Below are positions 1 to 7,410 of a DNA stretch of 50,247 nt, in pieces (the first letter of the stretch is position 1; each line of letters opens with the position of its first letter). The stretch spans positions 1-50,247 of the forward strand of contig MSYE01000044.1 in assembly GCA_002176905.1 (NCBI GenBank), in the 5' to 3' direction. The notes beneath the pieces were generated by a model. That model made no database searches, was not told where the DNA came from, and saw only the letters and a program-made list of their open reading frames with translations. Origin of the DNA: a bacterium F11 (GTDB lineage: Bacteria > Elusimicrobiota > Elusimicrobia > F11). The position numbers and the translations under genes were made by a program.

Positions 1-135
1 TAAATAATCTCCGGGTCACAACATGTGCCTTTTCTTGGTTGGACCAAATAATTCTTTTCAAGATCCAGCGCACCCGTGTTTTCTATTTATTGGCTGCGGA
101 AATGAATCCGCACCAGTCACTCATCAGACCAACCG

Positions 136-171
136 CAACCGGTACCGGTTCTTCAACCGGTACCGGTTCTT
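136..171. repeat. Two tandem 18-bp copies of a palindromic unit
   Basis: Two identical 18-bp units (136-153 and 154-171) each contain the perfect 14-bp palindrome AACCGGTACCGGTT. They lie 16 bp beyond the stop codon of the minus-strand GIY-YIG gene, so they could form hairpins at the end of its transcript, but no T-tract follows. The function is unknown. The rest of 1-186 shows no gene. Confidence 0.7.
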
Positions 172-186
172 AAAGTGCCACCTTTC

Positions 187-423
187 TTAGAAATGTTTCT
201 TCTGAAAAGCGCGGCCGGCGTGAGATTTTAGATATATTTCAAAAGCAATCGCTTTATCCCTTGAGTGCATCCACAACGCTGTATGTATATACCACGGCCT
301 ACCCTTCTTTGTTGCAAGCACATCTCCTCGATTATGTTGTTCCAAACGACGTTTTAAATCATTTGTGGAACCAACATAAAACCGTTTTGTGTCAGTTTTG
401 CTATTAAGGATATAAACGTACAT
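187..423 (-). CDS. Small GIY-YIG nuclease-domain protein
   Basis: A 78-aa single-domain GIY-YIG protein, the UvrC-N / Slx1-like nuclease fold often encoded as a stand-alone gene. The family start MYVYIL is followed by YVGSTNDLKRRLEQH, giving the Y-I...Y-V-G core (a variant of GIY-YIG), the conserved Arg after it, and the GRPWYI...A strand with the glutamate in KAIAFEIYLK. I chose the ATG at 423 because 22 further upstream in-frame residues translate a palindromic repeat (462-568), not protein-like sequence. Such proteins presumably nick or cut branched DNA; the in vivo role is not known. It is flanked by palindromic repeats on both sides, a frequent neighbourhood for these mobile-looking single genes. 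Confidence 0.8.
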   Translation of the reverse strand: MYVYILNSKTDTKRFYVGSTNDLKRRLEQHNRGDVLATKKGRPWYIHTALWMHSRDKAIAFEIYLKSHAGRAFQKKHF

Positions 424-461
424 GGTTTTAATGGAGGGATGGCCCGGCTCCGCAAACAACG

Positions 462-568
462 CTACGCCGAGGCGGCTTCGTCCGATCATTCACCAAATAT
501 ATAACGAATCACTCGCTTCTCAGGTTGGAGGGGCTTGCCTCGGCGTAGTCCCCGAAGGGGACGAAGCC
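462..568. repeat. Composite inverted repeat near the GIY-YIG gene
   Basis: The left module (462-483) reads CTACGCCGAGGC then GGCTTCGTCC. The right module carries the reverse complement of each part: GCCTCGGCGTAG (537-548) and GGACGAAGCC (559-568). A local hairpin TCCCCGAAGGGGA (549-561) lies between the two right parts. The parts are rearranged relative to a simple palindrome. The repeat overlaps the possible 5' end of the following HTH gene and looks like a REP-type element that landed between two genes. Confidence 0.65.
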
Positions 569-570
569 GG

Positions 571-1056
571 GTGGATGATCCAACGGTATTCAAAACCGGA
601 TCGGGCCAAATAAGCGATTTAATCGAGTTGTTTGGCCAATTTGGGGTCCAGGACACCTTCAAGTTCGGTCAAATCGTGGGGCCGAACGGCCAAGATACTC
701 TTTTATTTGAGGATCAGTACCAAGCCTGGTTGGCCCCCAGGCTTCCCAAGCCGCCGCGGATCCAAGCCTATCTCAAACAAGCCACCGAACTTCGCAATCG
801 CTTGGATAGTACTCCCCAGCTCACCCAAACAACCCTTGCCAGAGAGATGGGAATCAGCCGATTTGAGCTTATCCATCGATTAAACCTTCTTAAATTGGCA
901 CCCGAGATCCGGGAATTTTTAATGAGATTACCTCCTACTACCAGGGAATGTCCGATTACAAAGAAAAAACTAGGGCCTCTCACTTCAATAAAGGACTATG
1001 AACGACAAAAAGTAGCATTCGAAGGGTTAATTAATGATTGTCAATTCTATGCTTGA
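571..1056 (+). CDS. ParB-like HTH protein, paralogue 1 (probably a remnant)
   Basis: About 161 aa from a GTG; the frame is open further upstream to 535, but that part translates the palindromic repeat. The N-terminal ~60 residues (SGQISDLIELFGQFGV, then TFKFGQIVGPNGQ) are nearly identical to those of the gene at 7820. The C-terminal half has a KorB/ParB-type helix-turn-helix (LTQTTLAREMGISRFELIHR, then LNLLKLAPEIREFLM) followed by CPITKKKL. In other bacteria such HTH proteins accompany serine-recombinase cassettes; no recombinase is present here. There is no good ribosome-binding site, and the small partner ORF found before paralogue 2 is missing, so this copy may be a degraded fragment. DNA binding is inferred from the HTH only. 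Confidence 0.55.
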   Translation: MDDPTVFKTGSGQISDLIELFGQFGVQDTFKFGQIVGPNGQDTLLFEDQYQAWLAPRLPKPPRIQAYLKQATELRNRLDSTPQLTQTTLAREMGISRFELIHRLNLLKLAPEIREFLMRLPPTTRECPITKKKLGPLTSIKDYERQKVAFEGLINDCQFYA

Positions 1057-1185
1057 TCTAAAATACGATCAAGAACCGGATAACCAATCTATTAGGCAAA
1101 GACCGACCATACTGAAATTACTCGCCATGATAAGAATGCCAATCATAATCAAGTATTCAGGGTTGCCAAGTATTAGCGAACAATC

Positions 1186-1311
1186 TTATAACCAGAAATA
1201 TTTAATTAACAATATGATTGCAATAGGAACCGCTAGCATAAGCGCAATCTGGAATAAAACCATCCATCCGGAGGTGTATTCTTCTTTGTCTTTTAATTTT
1301 TTATCTTCCAT
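1186..1311 (-). CDS. 41-aa single-span membrane peptide downstream of ccdA
   Basis: This short frame starts with ATG 7 nt after the ccdA stop codon and ends with TAA. It encodes a strongly charged head (MEDKKLKDKEEYTSGW) and one hydrophobic helix rich in L, I, A and V (about residues 17-37), ending KYFWL. The layout (charged cytoplasmic N-terminus, one membrane span, no extra domain) is that of small accessory subunits of membrane complexes. The Shine-Dalgarno is weak, so translation is probably coupled to ccdA. I cannot assign a family. Placement at the end of the redox operon suggests a partner of CcdA or of the flavinylated protein, which is inference. Confidence 0.55.
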   Translation of the reverse strand: MEDKKLKDKEEYTSGWMVLFQIALMLAVPIAIILLIKYFWL

Positions 1312-1318
1312 ATTAATA

Positions 1319-2047
1319 TTAACCTGAAATCCAATCCGTCATAATCAATCCCAAGAAGCTTAAGTTATTCGTCATAATCAATATCCCGACAATGATTAAA
1401 ATAATTCCGCTCGCAATGACAAATTTGGGAATGTGACGGCTAACCCTTCTGTACGTTGTAAGGAATTTATTAAGAGCAATCGCAGACAGGAAAAAGGGAA
1501 CCCCAAACCCAATCGAATACATTCCGAGTAAAGATATACCTTTGGTAACCTCCGTTTGAGTTGCTGCCACCATTAAGATAGAGCCAAGAATGGGGCCAAT
1601 ACAAGGTGTCCAACCCGCACCAAAAGCAAACCCAATAAGTAGGGAACCCAGGTAGCCTAGGGGGCGGTTCCGAAGATGAATCCGTTTTTCAACTTGAAGG
1701 AACTTAATATTTACAAGGCCCGTAAAATGAACTCCGAGTATAACGACAATGGCCCCACCGACGAGACGCATGATATGCTGATATTTATTGAGAGCGCTTC
1801 CAAATGCTGTGGCGGTGGCGCCAAGAATGATAAAAATCGTCGAAAACCCAAGAATAAAAAGAAGGGAATTGATAATCGTTGCTCTGCGAATGGCGGCTTG
1901 GTTTTGATTTTGGGTTAAATCTTCAAAAGACATGCCTGTTATAAATCCCATGTAAGATGGAATAATCGGCAATACACATGGTGAAATAAAAGATAAAAAT
2001 CCGGCTGATAAAGCCATCCACATGGACATGTTGGGTAAATCAGTCAT
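1319..2047 (-). CDS. ccdA: CcdA-type thiol-disulfide transmembrane electron carrier
   Basis: 242 aa with about six membrane spans. CcdA moves reducing equivalents from cytoplasmic thioredoxin across the inner membrane to periplasmic thioredoxin-like proteins. Both family cysteines sit in proline-flanked motifs: SPCVLPIIPSY in the first span and TPCIGPILGSI in the fourth. The length matches short CcdA proteins, without the DsbD periplasmic domains. The ATG is preceded by AGGAGG. It lies 9 nt after the TlpA-like gene, the natural acceptor of its electrons, in the same minus-strand operon as ApbE and DUF3570. Confidence 0.93.
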   Translation of the reverse strand: MTDLPNMSMWMALSAGFLSFISPCVLPIIPSYMGFITGMSFEDLTQNQNQAAIRRATIINSLLFILGFSTIFIILGATATAFGSALNKYQHIMRLVGGAIVVILGVHFTGLVNIKFLQVEKRIHLRNRPLGYLGSLLIGFAFGAGWTPCIGPILGSILMVAATQTEVTKGISLLGMYSIGFGVPFFLSAIALNKFLTTYRRVSRHIPKFVIASGIILIIVGILIMTNNLSFLGLIMTDWISG

Positions 2048-2056
2048 AAAATCCTC

Positions 2057-2569
2057 CTATTCCTTCTCTTCTTCAAGAAGGCTATTCAACTCTTCCCGCC
2101 ATTGGGTTGGATCTTTTTCGCTGTACCCAAAATGGACATAACGAATGACCCCTTTCTTATCCACAATAAAGGAAGACGGCATGGAGCGCGCCACATAAGA
2201 GGCCACCACCTCGGATTTGGGGTCAAGGAGTATTTCCATGTCAGGGGATTCAATTCCAATTTTCTTCAAGTATTTCTCCACCCGGGATTGTTTCTTATCC
2301 AAGTTGATGGCTAAAAGCTTAAATTCTTTATCTTTGTATTCCTCAGCCAACTGGTTTAGCTCAGGGAACTCCTTTTTGCAGGGAGGACACCAGCTTGCCC
2401 AGAAATTAATAAAGACCACTTTGTCTTCAAATTTCTTGAGAGACACCTCCTCTCCTTTGAGATTCTCAAGAGAGAAAGGCGGGGCCGGATCATTGATAAA
2501 CGCCGCCTGGGAAACTGATATTAAGACCAGTGGGGCTAAGGCGATTAAAAGCGCTTTGATTTTTTTCAT
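2057..2569 (-). CDS. TlpA/ResA-like periplasmic thioredoxin
   Basis: 170 aa, starting at an ATG with an AGGAG 8 nt upstream; a TTG further upstream gives nine extra residues and looks unlikely. It has a signal peptide (KKIKALLIALAPLVLISVSQA) and a thioredoxin fold with the active site WASWCPPCKKEF, the inserted region typical of TlpA/ResA proteins, and the cis-proline motif SMPSSFIVD. It should reduce or isomerise disulfides in exported proteins and be re-reduced by CcdA, encoded next. It has its own upstream copy of the 42-nt element (2611-2652), so it may also be expressed separately from the operon. Confidence 0.92.
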   Translation of the reverse strand: MKKIKALLIALAPLVLISVSQAAFINDPAPPFSLENLKGEEVSLKKFEDKVVFINFWASWCPPCKKEFPELNQLAEEYKDKEFKLLAINLDKKQSRVEKYLKKIGIESPDMEILLDPKSEVVASYVARSMPSSFIVDKKGVIRYVHFGYSEKDPTQWREELNSLLEEEKE

Positions 2570-2610
2570 ATGCGTGACTCCTTTGAATGTCTTCACTTAT
2601 TTTGCCTCAT

Positions 2611-2652
2611 CAACATTAATATCGCTTGAGAGACTGATTAGAATTCTTTAAT
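2611..2652 (-). promoter_or_regulatory. Second copy of a 42-nt upstream element (before the tlpA-like gene)
   Basis: On the minus strand this 42-nt stretch matches the one upstream of the VOC gene (5455-5496) at 31 of 42 positions without gaps. Shared blocks are ATTCTAATC, CTCA, GCGAT and TAATGTTG. It fills the gap between the apbE stop and the tlpA-like start (ATG 41 nt downstream). I infer an operator plus promoter for tlpA-ccdA, possibly bound by the response regulator encoded at 5546-6223. Confidence 0.6.
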
Positions 2653-3552
2653 TTAACGGGAACACCAATATCGGACTCCCGATCCCTCCAAAAAAACCTC
2701 CGCTTTTTGGCCATGCAAAATGGCCAGAGTGGAGAGAAGCCCTGCCTCCGTGCAGGTATTGGCGGCCACCGTGACTGACCGAGGCGGATCCAAGACAGGC
2801 CAACCTGTTCGTGGATCCAAAATGTGGCCATAACGTCTACCATTCATGAATAAAAACTTTTTGGTGTCTCCGCTGGTGGCCAGAGCCCCGTTTTTAACCT
2901 GAATGATTTTGGTGGCCTGCCGGGATTTATTGACATCCTCTACACCAATCGTCCAAGGCTGGTTGGAGTCTCTCTTCCCTCCGACAGCGATATCTCCTCC
3001 AAAATTGACCAAGAGGCCGATGTTGGCTCGGCTGCGAAGAAGTTGACGTGTTTTATCAACAGCGTATTCCTTCCCGATGCCCCCCAAGTCTATTTCCATC
3101 CCTTTTGGTATCTGGAGGCGTGGACTTTCCCAAATGACTTTATTCCACCCCACCAAGGGCATAAGATTTTGCAGATCCTCCTTTGGAGGGATATGTTCTT
3201 TCCCATCAAATTTCCAGATGCGCCTAAGAACTCCGGAGGTAACATCAAAAAGCCCCTCACTCATCCGATAACAATGGTCCGCAAAATCAAGCAACTGGGA
3301 TGTTTCTCTATCGACGGGGACAGGGGCACCACCGCTCTTGTTAATTTTATGGATGATATTATCCTTGCGATAACGGCTGATCTTTTCTTCAATCCGCCAA
3401 GCCTCCCTGGAAGCCAGATCAATAAGGACACCGGCCAAATCCTCGTCTTGGGTATCCATCAAAACTTCACAAGGACACCCCATGGCTTGAAACCGGCCAA
3501 TCAGGTATGAGTCACCTTTGCTTAATGATGTTCCACGCGTTATCGTTTTCAA
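2653..3552 (-). CDS. apbE: FAD:protein FMN transferase (ApbE)
   Basis: 299 aa. ApbE covalently attaches the FMN moiety of FAD to a Thr/Ser of an exported protein through a phosphoester bond, with Mg2+. Family marks are visible in order: FQAMGCPCEVLMDT near the N-terminus, FDVTSGVLRRIWKF, DLGGIGKEYAVDKT, LVNFGGDIAV, TSGDTKKF and the metal/FAD motif HILDPRTGWPV. The start is a TTG overlapping the stop codon of the DUF3570 gene (TTGA), implying translational coupling. No lipobox or clear signal peptide is visible, which is unusual for a periplasmic ApbE; either the start is misplaced or export uses another route. The upstream DUF3570 protein carries a matching flavinylation motif and is the likely substrate. 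Confidence 0.92.
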   Translation of the reverse strand: MKTITRGTSLSKGDSYLIGRFQAMGCPCEVLMDTQDEDLAGVLIDLASREAWRIEEKISRYRKDNIIHKINKSGGAPVPVDRETSQLLDFADHCYRMSEGLFDVTSGVLRRIWKFDGKEHIPPKEDLQNLMPLVGWNKVIWESPRLQIPKGMEIDLGGIGKEYAVDKTRQLLRSRANIGLLVNFGGDIAVGGKRDSNQPWTIGVEDVNKSRQATKIIQVKNGALATSGDTKKFLFMNGRRYGHILDPRTGWPVLDPPRSVTVAANTCTEAGLLSTLAILHGQKAEVFLEGSGVRYWCSR

Positions 3553-4817
3553 AACGAGTATTGGATCTGAAAGATGGTCGCCCCCAAATCCGGGTATTGA
3601 TTTAAGAGACGCTGAGCGCCGACAGCCGATTCCGGCGTCTGCTCACCCATGGTGGAATAATAATCCAACCGAAGCATCAGAGAGGATTCATCGCGGAATG
3701 CCCATCCATACTTTAGGCCAACCGTGATTCCGTCAAATTTGGCCAGCCGGTAGTCCGCACTGGCCTCTTGGGGGGTCGGATCGCCACTGATAAGACTGAT
3801 CCGGTAAAAATCCGCCGCCGATTGTTGATAGAAGCGAACCCGAGGTTCCAAATAGTGCTTCTCGGCCATCTTCCAATGATAATTCAAGTCGACCGTATGG
3901 GATTTGATGCCCCAGTCATCCGTAAAATATCGGTAGGAAGCACTGATCACATCCCGTGTCAAATGATATCGCGTCAGCCAGTAAAGACTATTTTTAAGAC
4001 GGCTGTCCGGCCGGTTTTCATAAACATAATCGTTTGTGGCACCGGTATTACCATCAACTCGGCTTATCAATTTATACGGGTCATTCAGGTACCCATTCGC
4101 CCGGCTGAGCGAGTAGTTAAACTGCATCAACATCCGGCGGTTAATCACCTGGGTCAAACCAAGGATGGCATCCAGAATATCTTTGGAATCTTCAGATCCA
4201 ATGCGAGGCTGGGTTGCGTTGGGAGCTGCCATGGCGGCGAAGGGAGTCGGCACGCCTCCCACCGGGGTAATCTTGTCGAATTCTGTCGACAGACCCAACG
4301 TCAGCGTCGTGTTTCTCTGATTGAGGTCCCGTGACAACGTGGCATTGGCTCCATACGATAGAAAATCGTACTCTTTTGAAAAGTTCGCTCCCAATACGGC
4401 CAAGGAATAACGGCCCAAAGGCTGCTGCCAGTTTCCACTCACAGCAATACGGGTATCCCTAAACGTTGGATCAAGAGGGATCTCACCGGCTTCCGCTTTG
4501 TAGGTGTCATTCCCAGATGGTGTCGTAAATGTTTGAGGGGTGAGAGCGGCCGCTGCGCCATTCGGGGTCGCGCCGGTTAACGCATCTAAAACCAATTTTA
4601 ACTCGACTGCCTTTTTCTCCGAAAATTCTTTCCTGAGTCTCACCGATGGCTCGACAGCAGACACCCGGCCATCGGACTCCTGATAATGGAGTACAGAAGT
4701 GTCAATATCCCATCCTTCAAACTCCCCACCGGAAGCCACCGAAGCGGCCCCAAGCAGCAAACACGCTGCCGAGGACAATTGCCTTTTTAATTCTTCCTTT
4801 CGATTAATTACAACCAC
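3549..4817 (-). CDS. DUF3570 outer-membrane protein with FMN-attachment motif
   Basis: 422 aa from a GTG that has a strong Shine-Dalgarno (GGAGGAGG, 5 nt spacing) inside the end of the DUF4266 gene; the frame is open further upstream. A signal peptide follows (core CLLLGAASVASG). The mature part is rich in alternating hydrophobic strands ending in an aromatic C-terminus (QIQYSF), as in outer-membrane beta-barrels; DUF3570 is recognised from overall pattern and gene order. The segment DALTGATPNG (Thr at 4566-4568) fits the D-x-x-[ST]-G-A-[ST] site that ApbE flavinylates in NqrC and FMN-bind proteins. Gene order DUF4266-DUF3570-ApbE-TlpA supports a flavinylated surface or periplasmic redox protein. 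A barrel protein with covalent FMN is inference. Confidence 0.75.
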   Translation of the reverse strand: MVVINRKEELKRQLSSAACLLLGAASVASGGEFEGWDIDTSVLHYQESDGRVSAVEPSVRLRKEFSEKKAVELKLVLDALTGATPNGAAAALTPQTFTTPSGNDTYKAEAGEIPLDPTFRDTRIAVSGNWQQPLGRYSLAVLGANFSKEYDFLSYGANATLSRDLNQRNTTLTLGLSTEFDKITPVGGVPTPFAAMAAPNATQPRIGSEDSKDILDAILGLTQVINRRMLMQFNYSLSRANGYLNDPYKLISRVDGNTGATNDYVYENRPDSRLKNSLYWLTRYHLTRDVISASYRYFTDDWGIKSHTVDLNYHWKMAEKHYLEPRVRFYQQSAADFYRISLISGDPTPQEASADYRLAKFDGITVGLKYGWAFRDESSLMLRLDYYSTMGEQTPESAVGAQRLLNQYPDLGATIFQIQYSF

Positions 4818-5031
4818 AGCCGCCTCCTCCGAAGCTTCGTCCACCGCTTGAGGCTTCTTTGCTGAAATAGATGTGATCGTCATAGGCAGATTCTATGGGG
4901 TTCGGGTCACCCTGCATGGCTTTCTCTGCCAATAAATCCCGCTCCCAAGGCTTAACGCCAAGACTGGCACACCCGCCAAGAAAAGCAAGGCTTCCCAGAA
5001 TCAATAGATTGATGATCAAAACTCGATTCAT
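4804..5031 (-). CDS. DUF4266 small lipoprotein
   Basis: 75 aa with AGGAGA 5 nt upstream of the ATG. The signal peptide ends in the lipobox LGGC (Cys at residue 21), so the mature protein is lipid-anchored. The family core VKPWERDLLAEKAM follows, then a glycine-rich tail with a CGCN terminus. DUF4266 proteins occur beside DUF3570 and ApbE; their biochemical role is not known to me. The gene overlaps the DUF3570 start by 14 nt, and the glycine codons near its end double as that gene's ribosome-binding site. The Cys-Gly-Cys tail could bind a metal or form a disulfide that TlpA/CcdA acts on (inference). Confidence 0.85.
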   Translation of the reverse strand: MNRVLIINLLILGSLAFLGGCASLGVKPWERDLLAEKAMQGDPNPIESAYDDHIYFSKEASSGGRSFGGGGCGCN

Positions 5032-5042
5032 GCTGTCTCCTT

Positions 5043-5426
5043 CTATTTTTGTGCCCAAAAAGCCACCAAGTTTCCGGCGCGGTCCCGAAACCATTGGTAG
5101 GATCCCCGGCCTTCGCCTAAATCCGTCCGTTCTCCGACCAGTTTTCCACCTAATTCTTTTACCCGTTTGATTTTAGGCTCCAATGCCTCAACAGTGAAAT
5201 AAATAATAGGAGAGAGGTGTTCATGTTTACCCCGTGTCCCTTGTTCCACCTGGCGAATACCGCCAATGAGTTCTTTATCCACCTGGATCATCACGTAATC
5301 CGAGACGGGAGAATCCTTTAACCGAACATAAATCCAATTAAACAACCCCTCGTAAAAGGACATGGCATCAGTCAGATCTTCAACGGGAAGGTCAAACCAA
5401 AATGTTTTTCCGATTTTTCTATTCAT
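5043..5426 (-). CDS. VOC (glyoxalase/bleomycin-resistance fold) protein
   Basis: 127 aa, start MNRKIGKTFWFDLPVED with an AGGAG upstream; a start 9 codons earlier is possible. The beta-alpha-beta-beta-beta VOC pattern is visible: FWFDLPVEDLTDAMSFYEGLF at the start, YVMIQVD, a second half IIYFTVEALEPKIKRVKELGG, and the closing strand DRAGNLVAFWAQK. Members include dioxygenases, glyoxalases and binding proteins; the substrate cannot be told. It is the first gene of the minus-strand redox operon, 11 nt before DUF4266, and lies beneath the shared 42-nt element. Confidence 0.82.
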   Translation of the reverse strand: MNRKIGKTFWFDLPVEDLTDAMSFYEGLFNWIYVRLKDSPVSDYVMIQVDKELIGGIRQVEQGTRGKHEHLSPIIYFTVEALEPKIKRVKELGGKLVGERTDLGEGRGSYQWFRDRAGNLVAFWAQK

Positions 5427-5454
5427 AATGAATTCCTCCATCATCTTAACCATT

Positions 5455-5496
5455 CAACATTAGGATCGCCTGAGTTTAAGATTAGAATCTTCTAAT
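5455..5496 (-). promoter_or_regulatory. First copy of the 42-nt upstream element (before the VOC-led operon)
   Basis: Read on the minus strand, the element starts with ATTAGAA-GA-TTCTAAT, perfect 7-bp arms around 2 bp, and ends in TAATGTTG 28 nt before the VOC start codon. The same arrangement recurs at 2611-2652. It sits in the 119-bp gap between the redox operon and the divergent two-component genes, where an OmpR/PhoB-type regulator commonly binds. TF identity and promoter position are inferred. Confidence 0.6.
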
Positions 5497-5545
5497 GTGA
5501 ATTTATGGACATGCAAAGAGCGGTGATTTATGATAGGTATGATTT

Positions 5546-6223
5546 ATGAAGATACTGATCGTTGAAGACGACCTCAAAATCGCCAAATTTCTTCAAAAGG
5601 GCCTTAAAGAAGAGGGCTATTCCACCCATTGGGTAAAAGATGGACAAGCTGCCTATGAGGCCGCCTCCCGAGAAGATTGGGATCTCATCATTTTGGATAT
5701 TATGCTCCCTCTCATGGATGGTATCTCGGTGTGCCAAAAGATTCGAAGAGAGGGTAAAACGACACCCGTTCTCATGCTCACCGCCAGAGACTCAGTCGAA
5801 AACCGAGTCGAAGGATTGGATTCCGGTGCGGATGACTACCTCACCAAACCTTTTGCCTTTAGCGAGCTTCTGGCCCGCATTCGTGCCTTATCAAGACGCC
5901 AGCCCACCAGCCCTTCAACCGACCTTGATGCGGGAGATTTGAAGGTTGATCTTGTGGCCCACAAAGCCCTTTATAAAGGGAAGGAAATTGAATTAACAAG
6001 CCGCGAATTCTCCCTGCTACAGTTCTTTATGAGGCGGAAAGGGCATGTCTTAACAAGAACGATTCTGGCTGAATCTGTCTGGGAATATGATTTTCAGAGC
6101 GGGACCAATATCATTGATGTCTACGTAAATTATTTGCGAAAAAAGTTGAAGAAGATTACAGGGAATGAATGGATCCGAACCATACGCAACCGTGGTTATG
6201 TTTTTGAGGAATTGGAGAATTAA
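5546..6223 (+). CDS. OmpR/CusR-type response regulator
   Basis: 225 aa. Receiver domain (residues 1-115): acidic pocket EDD at 7-9, phospho-acceptor D51 in LDIMLP, then MLTARD and LTKPF. A winged-helix DNA-binding domain (about 128-222) contains LTSREFSLLQFFMRR and NIIDVYVNYLRKKL, with the GYVFE end. The layout is closest to the CusR/CopR heavy-metal type. It precedes the sensor kinase by 2 nt and is divergent from the redox operon, so that operon is its most likely target; the 42-nt repeat is the candidate site. Confidence 0.93.
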   Translation: MKILIVEDDLKIAKFLQKGLKEEGYSTHWVKDGQAAYEAASREDWDLIILDIMLPLMDGISVCQKIRREGKTTPVLMLTARDSVENRVEGLDSGADDYLTKPFAFSELLARIRALSRRQPTSPSTDLDAGDLKVDLVAHKALYKGKEIELTSREFSLLQFFMRRKGHVLTRTILAESVWEYDFQSGTNIIDVYVNYLRKKLKKITGNEWIRTIRNRGYVFEELEN

Positions 6224-6225
6224 GC

Positions 6226-7410
6226 ATGACGCTTAGATCTCGCTTAACTCTTTTCTTTACGTTTCTTTCTGGGGCTATTTTGGCCCTCTCTATGGCCTTC
6301 CTATATACATTCGTTTCAAAAAACATGGAGAAGGATTTTCATAGCCAGATGGCACATGATGGAATTCTTATTGCTGAAATCTTTAAGGAAGAAATGCGCT
6401 TAAACGCCTTCAATGAATTTCGGGAAGAAATCAAAGAATTCGGGATTGAGCTTCAGGTTATTGATGATAACGAGAATATCATGCTTCAGTCGGATGGCTG
6501 GGATGATGACAAAGTTCAAAGTCCCGATTTTTCTCTTTACAAAAAAGAGGTCGAAATTGAAGGATTTGGGAAATATGCTCTCCATATTCTTCGATCCAAA
6601 AATCACCTGAAAGATGTCAAACAGAATCTCCTTAAATGGGTTCTGATCCTCGTGCCGCTCATGATAATTTTGTGTGCCTATGCAGGGTATATTTTTTCGG
6701 GCCGAGCACTTCGACCAACAGAAATCGCTTTTGAAAAGTTGAAAAGATTTACGGGGGACGCCTCCCATGAACTGCGCATTCCCTTAACCGCTCTCAGAGG
6801 ATCAATCGAAGTGGCCCTGAGAAAGAACCGATCGGTTGATGAATATAAAGAGACTCTTGAAAATGCCCTTGATGAGACGGAACAATTGGGCCGACTGGTT
6901 GAAGATCTTCTTCTCATTGCGCGAACGGATGAGGGCCGGATGAATCTCCATATCCAAGACGTTGACTTAAAGATGTTCGTTGATGAGGTTTTTCAAATCT
7001 CCAGCGGCCTCAACCAATCCGACAAAGTGAGGCTGGATCTAGACAATCAAACAAAGGGGATGGCCCGGTTTGATCCAGAAAGGATTCGGCAGTTGTTATT
7101 CAATCTGATTGATAACGCTATTAAATATTCTCCGGCTGGCAGTGTCGTCCAGATGATTTCGAAAAATGAGGATGGGAAAATTCACATTGCAATCCGTGAT
7201 CACGGAATCGGCATTCAGCAAAGTGACCACAAAAAGGTATTTGACCGCTTTTATCGGGCAGACAAAGCCAGGTCGCGTGAGACGGGGGGATCAGGGCTTG
7301 GACTTTCTATCGCCAGATGGATAGCCGAGGCTCACAATGGAAAGCTAACCTTAGAATCCAGCCTCGAAAAGGGGGCAACCTTTACCCTGACCATACCGTT
7401 TAAACAATAA
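6226..7410 (+). CDS. Sensor histidine kinase with a shortened HAMP region
   Basis: 394 aa: membrane span at about 9-31, a periplasmic sensor of ~105 residues, second span at about 136-158, then the kinase core. Phosphorylation site DASHELRIPLTALRG; N box NLIDNAIKYSP; G1 RDHGIGI; F box FDRFYRAD; G2 GGSGLGLSIARWIAEAHNG. CusS-like kinases have ~50 residues of HAMP between the second span and the dimerisation helix; here only about 15 residues (GRALRPTEIAFEKL) separate the span from KRFTGDASHEL, so the HAMP core seems absent. Substrate signals are unknown. It pairs with the regulator just upstream. Confidence 0.92.
   Translation: MTLRSRLTLFFTFLSGAILALSMAFLYTFVSKNMEKDFHSQMAHDGILIAEIFKEEMRLNAFNEFREEIKEFGIELQVIDDNENIMLQSDGWDDDKVQSPDFSLYKKEVEIEGFGKYALHILRSKNHLKDVKQNLLKWVLILVPLMIILCAYAGYIFSGRALRPTEIAFEKLKRFTGDASHELRIPLTALRGSIEVALRKNRSVDEYKETLENALDETEQLGRLVEDLLLIARTDEGRMNLHIQDVDLKMFVDEVFQISSGLNQSDKVRLDLDNQTKGMARFDPERIRQLLFNLIDNAIKYSPAGSVVQMISKNEDGKIHIAIRDHGIGIQQSDHKKVFDRFYRADKARSRETGGSGLGLSIARWIAEAHNGKLTLESSLEKGATFTLTIPFKQ

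Noticed and set aside
1034..1327. Plus-strand 97-codon frame between HTH paralogue 1 and ccdA
   Set aside because: It is antisense to the 41-aa membrane peptide, has no ribosome-binding site and no protein-like pattern.
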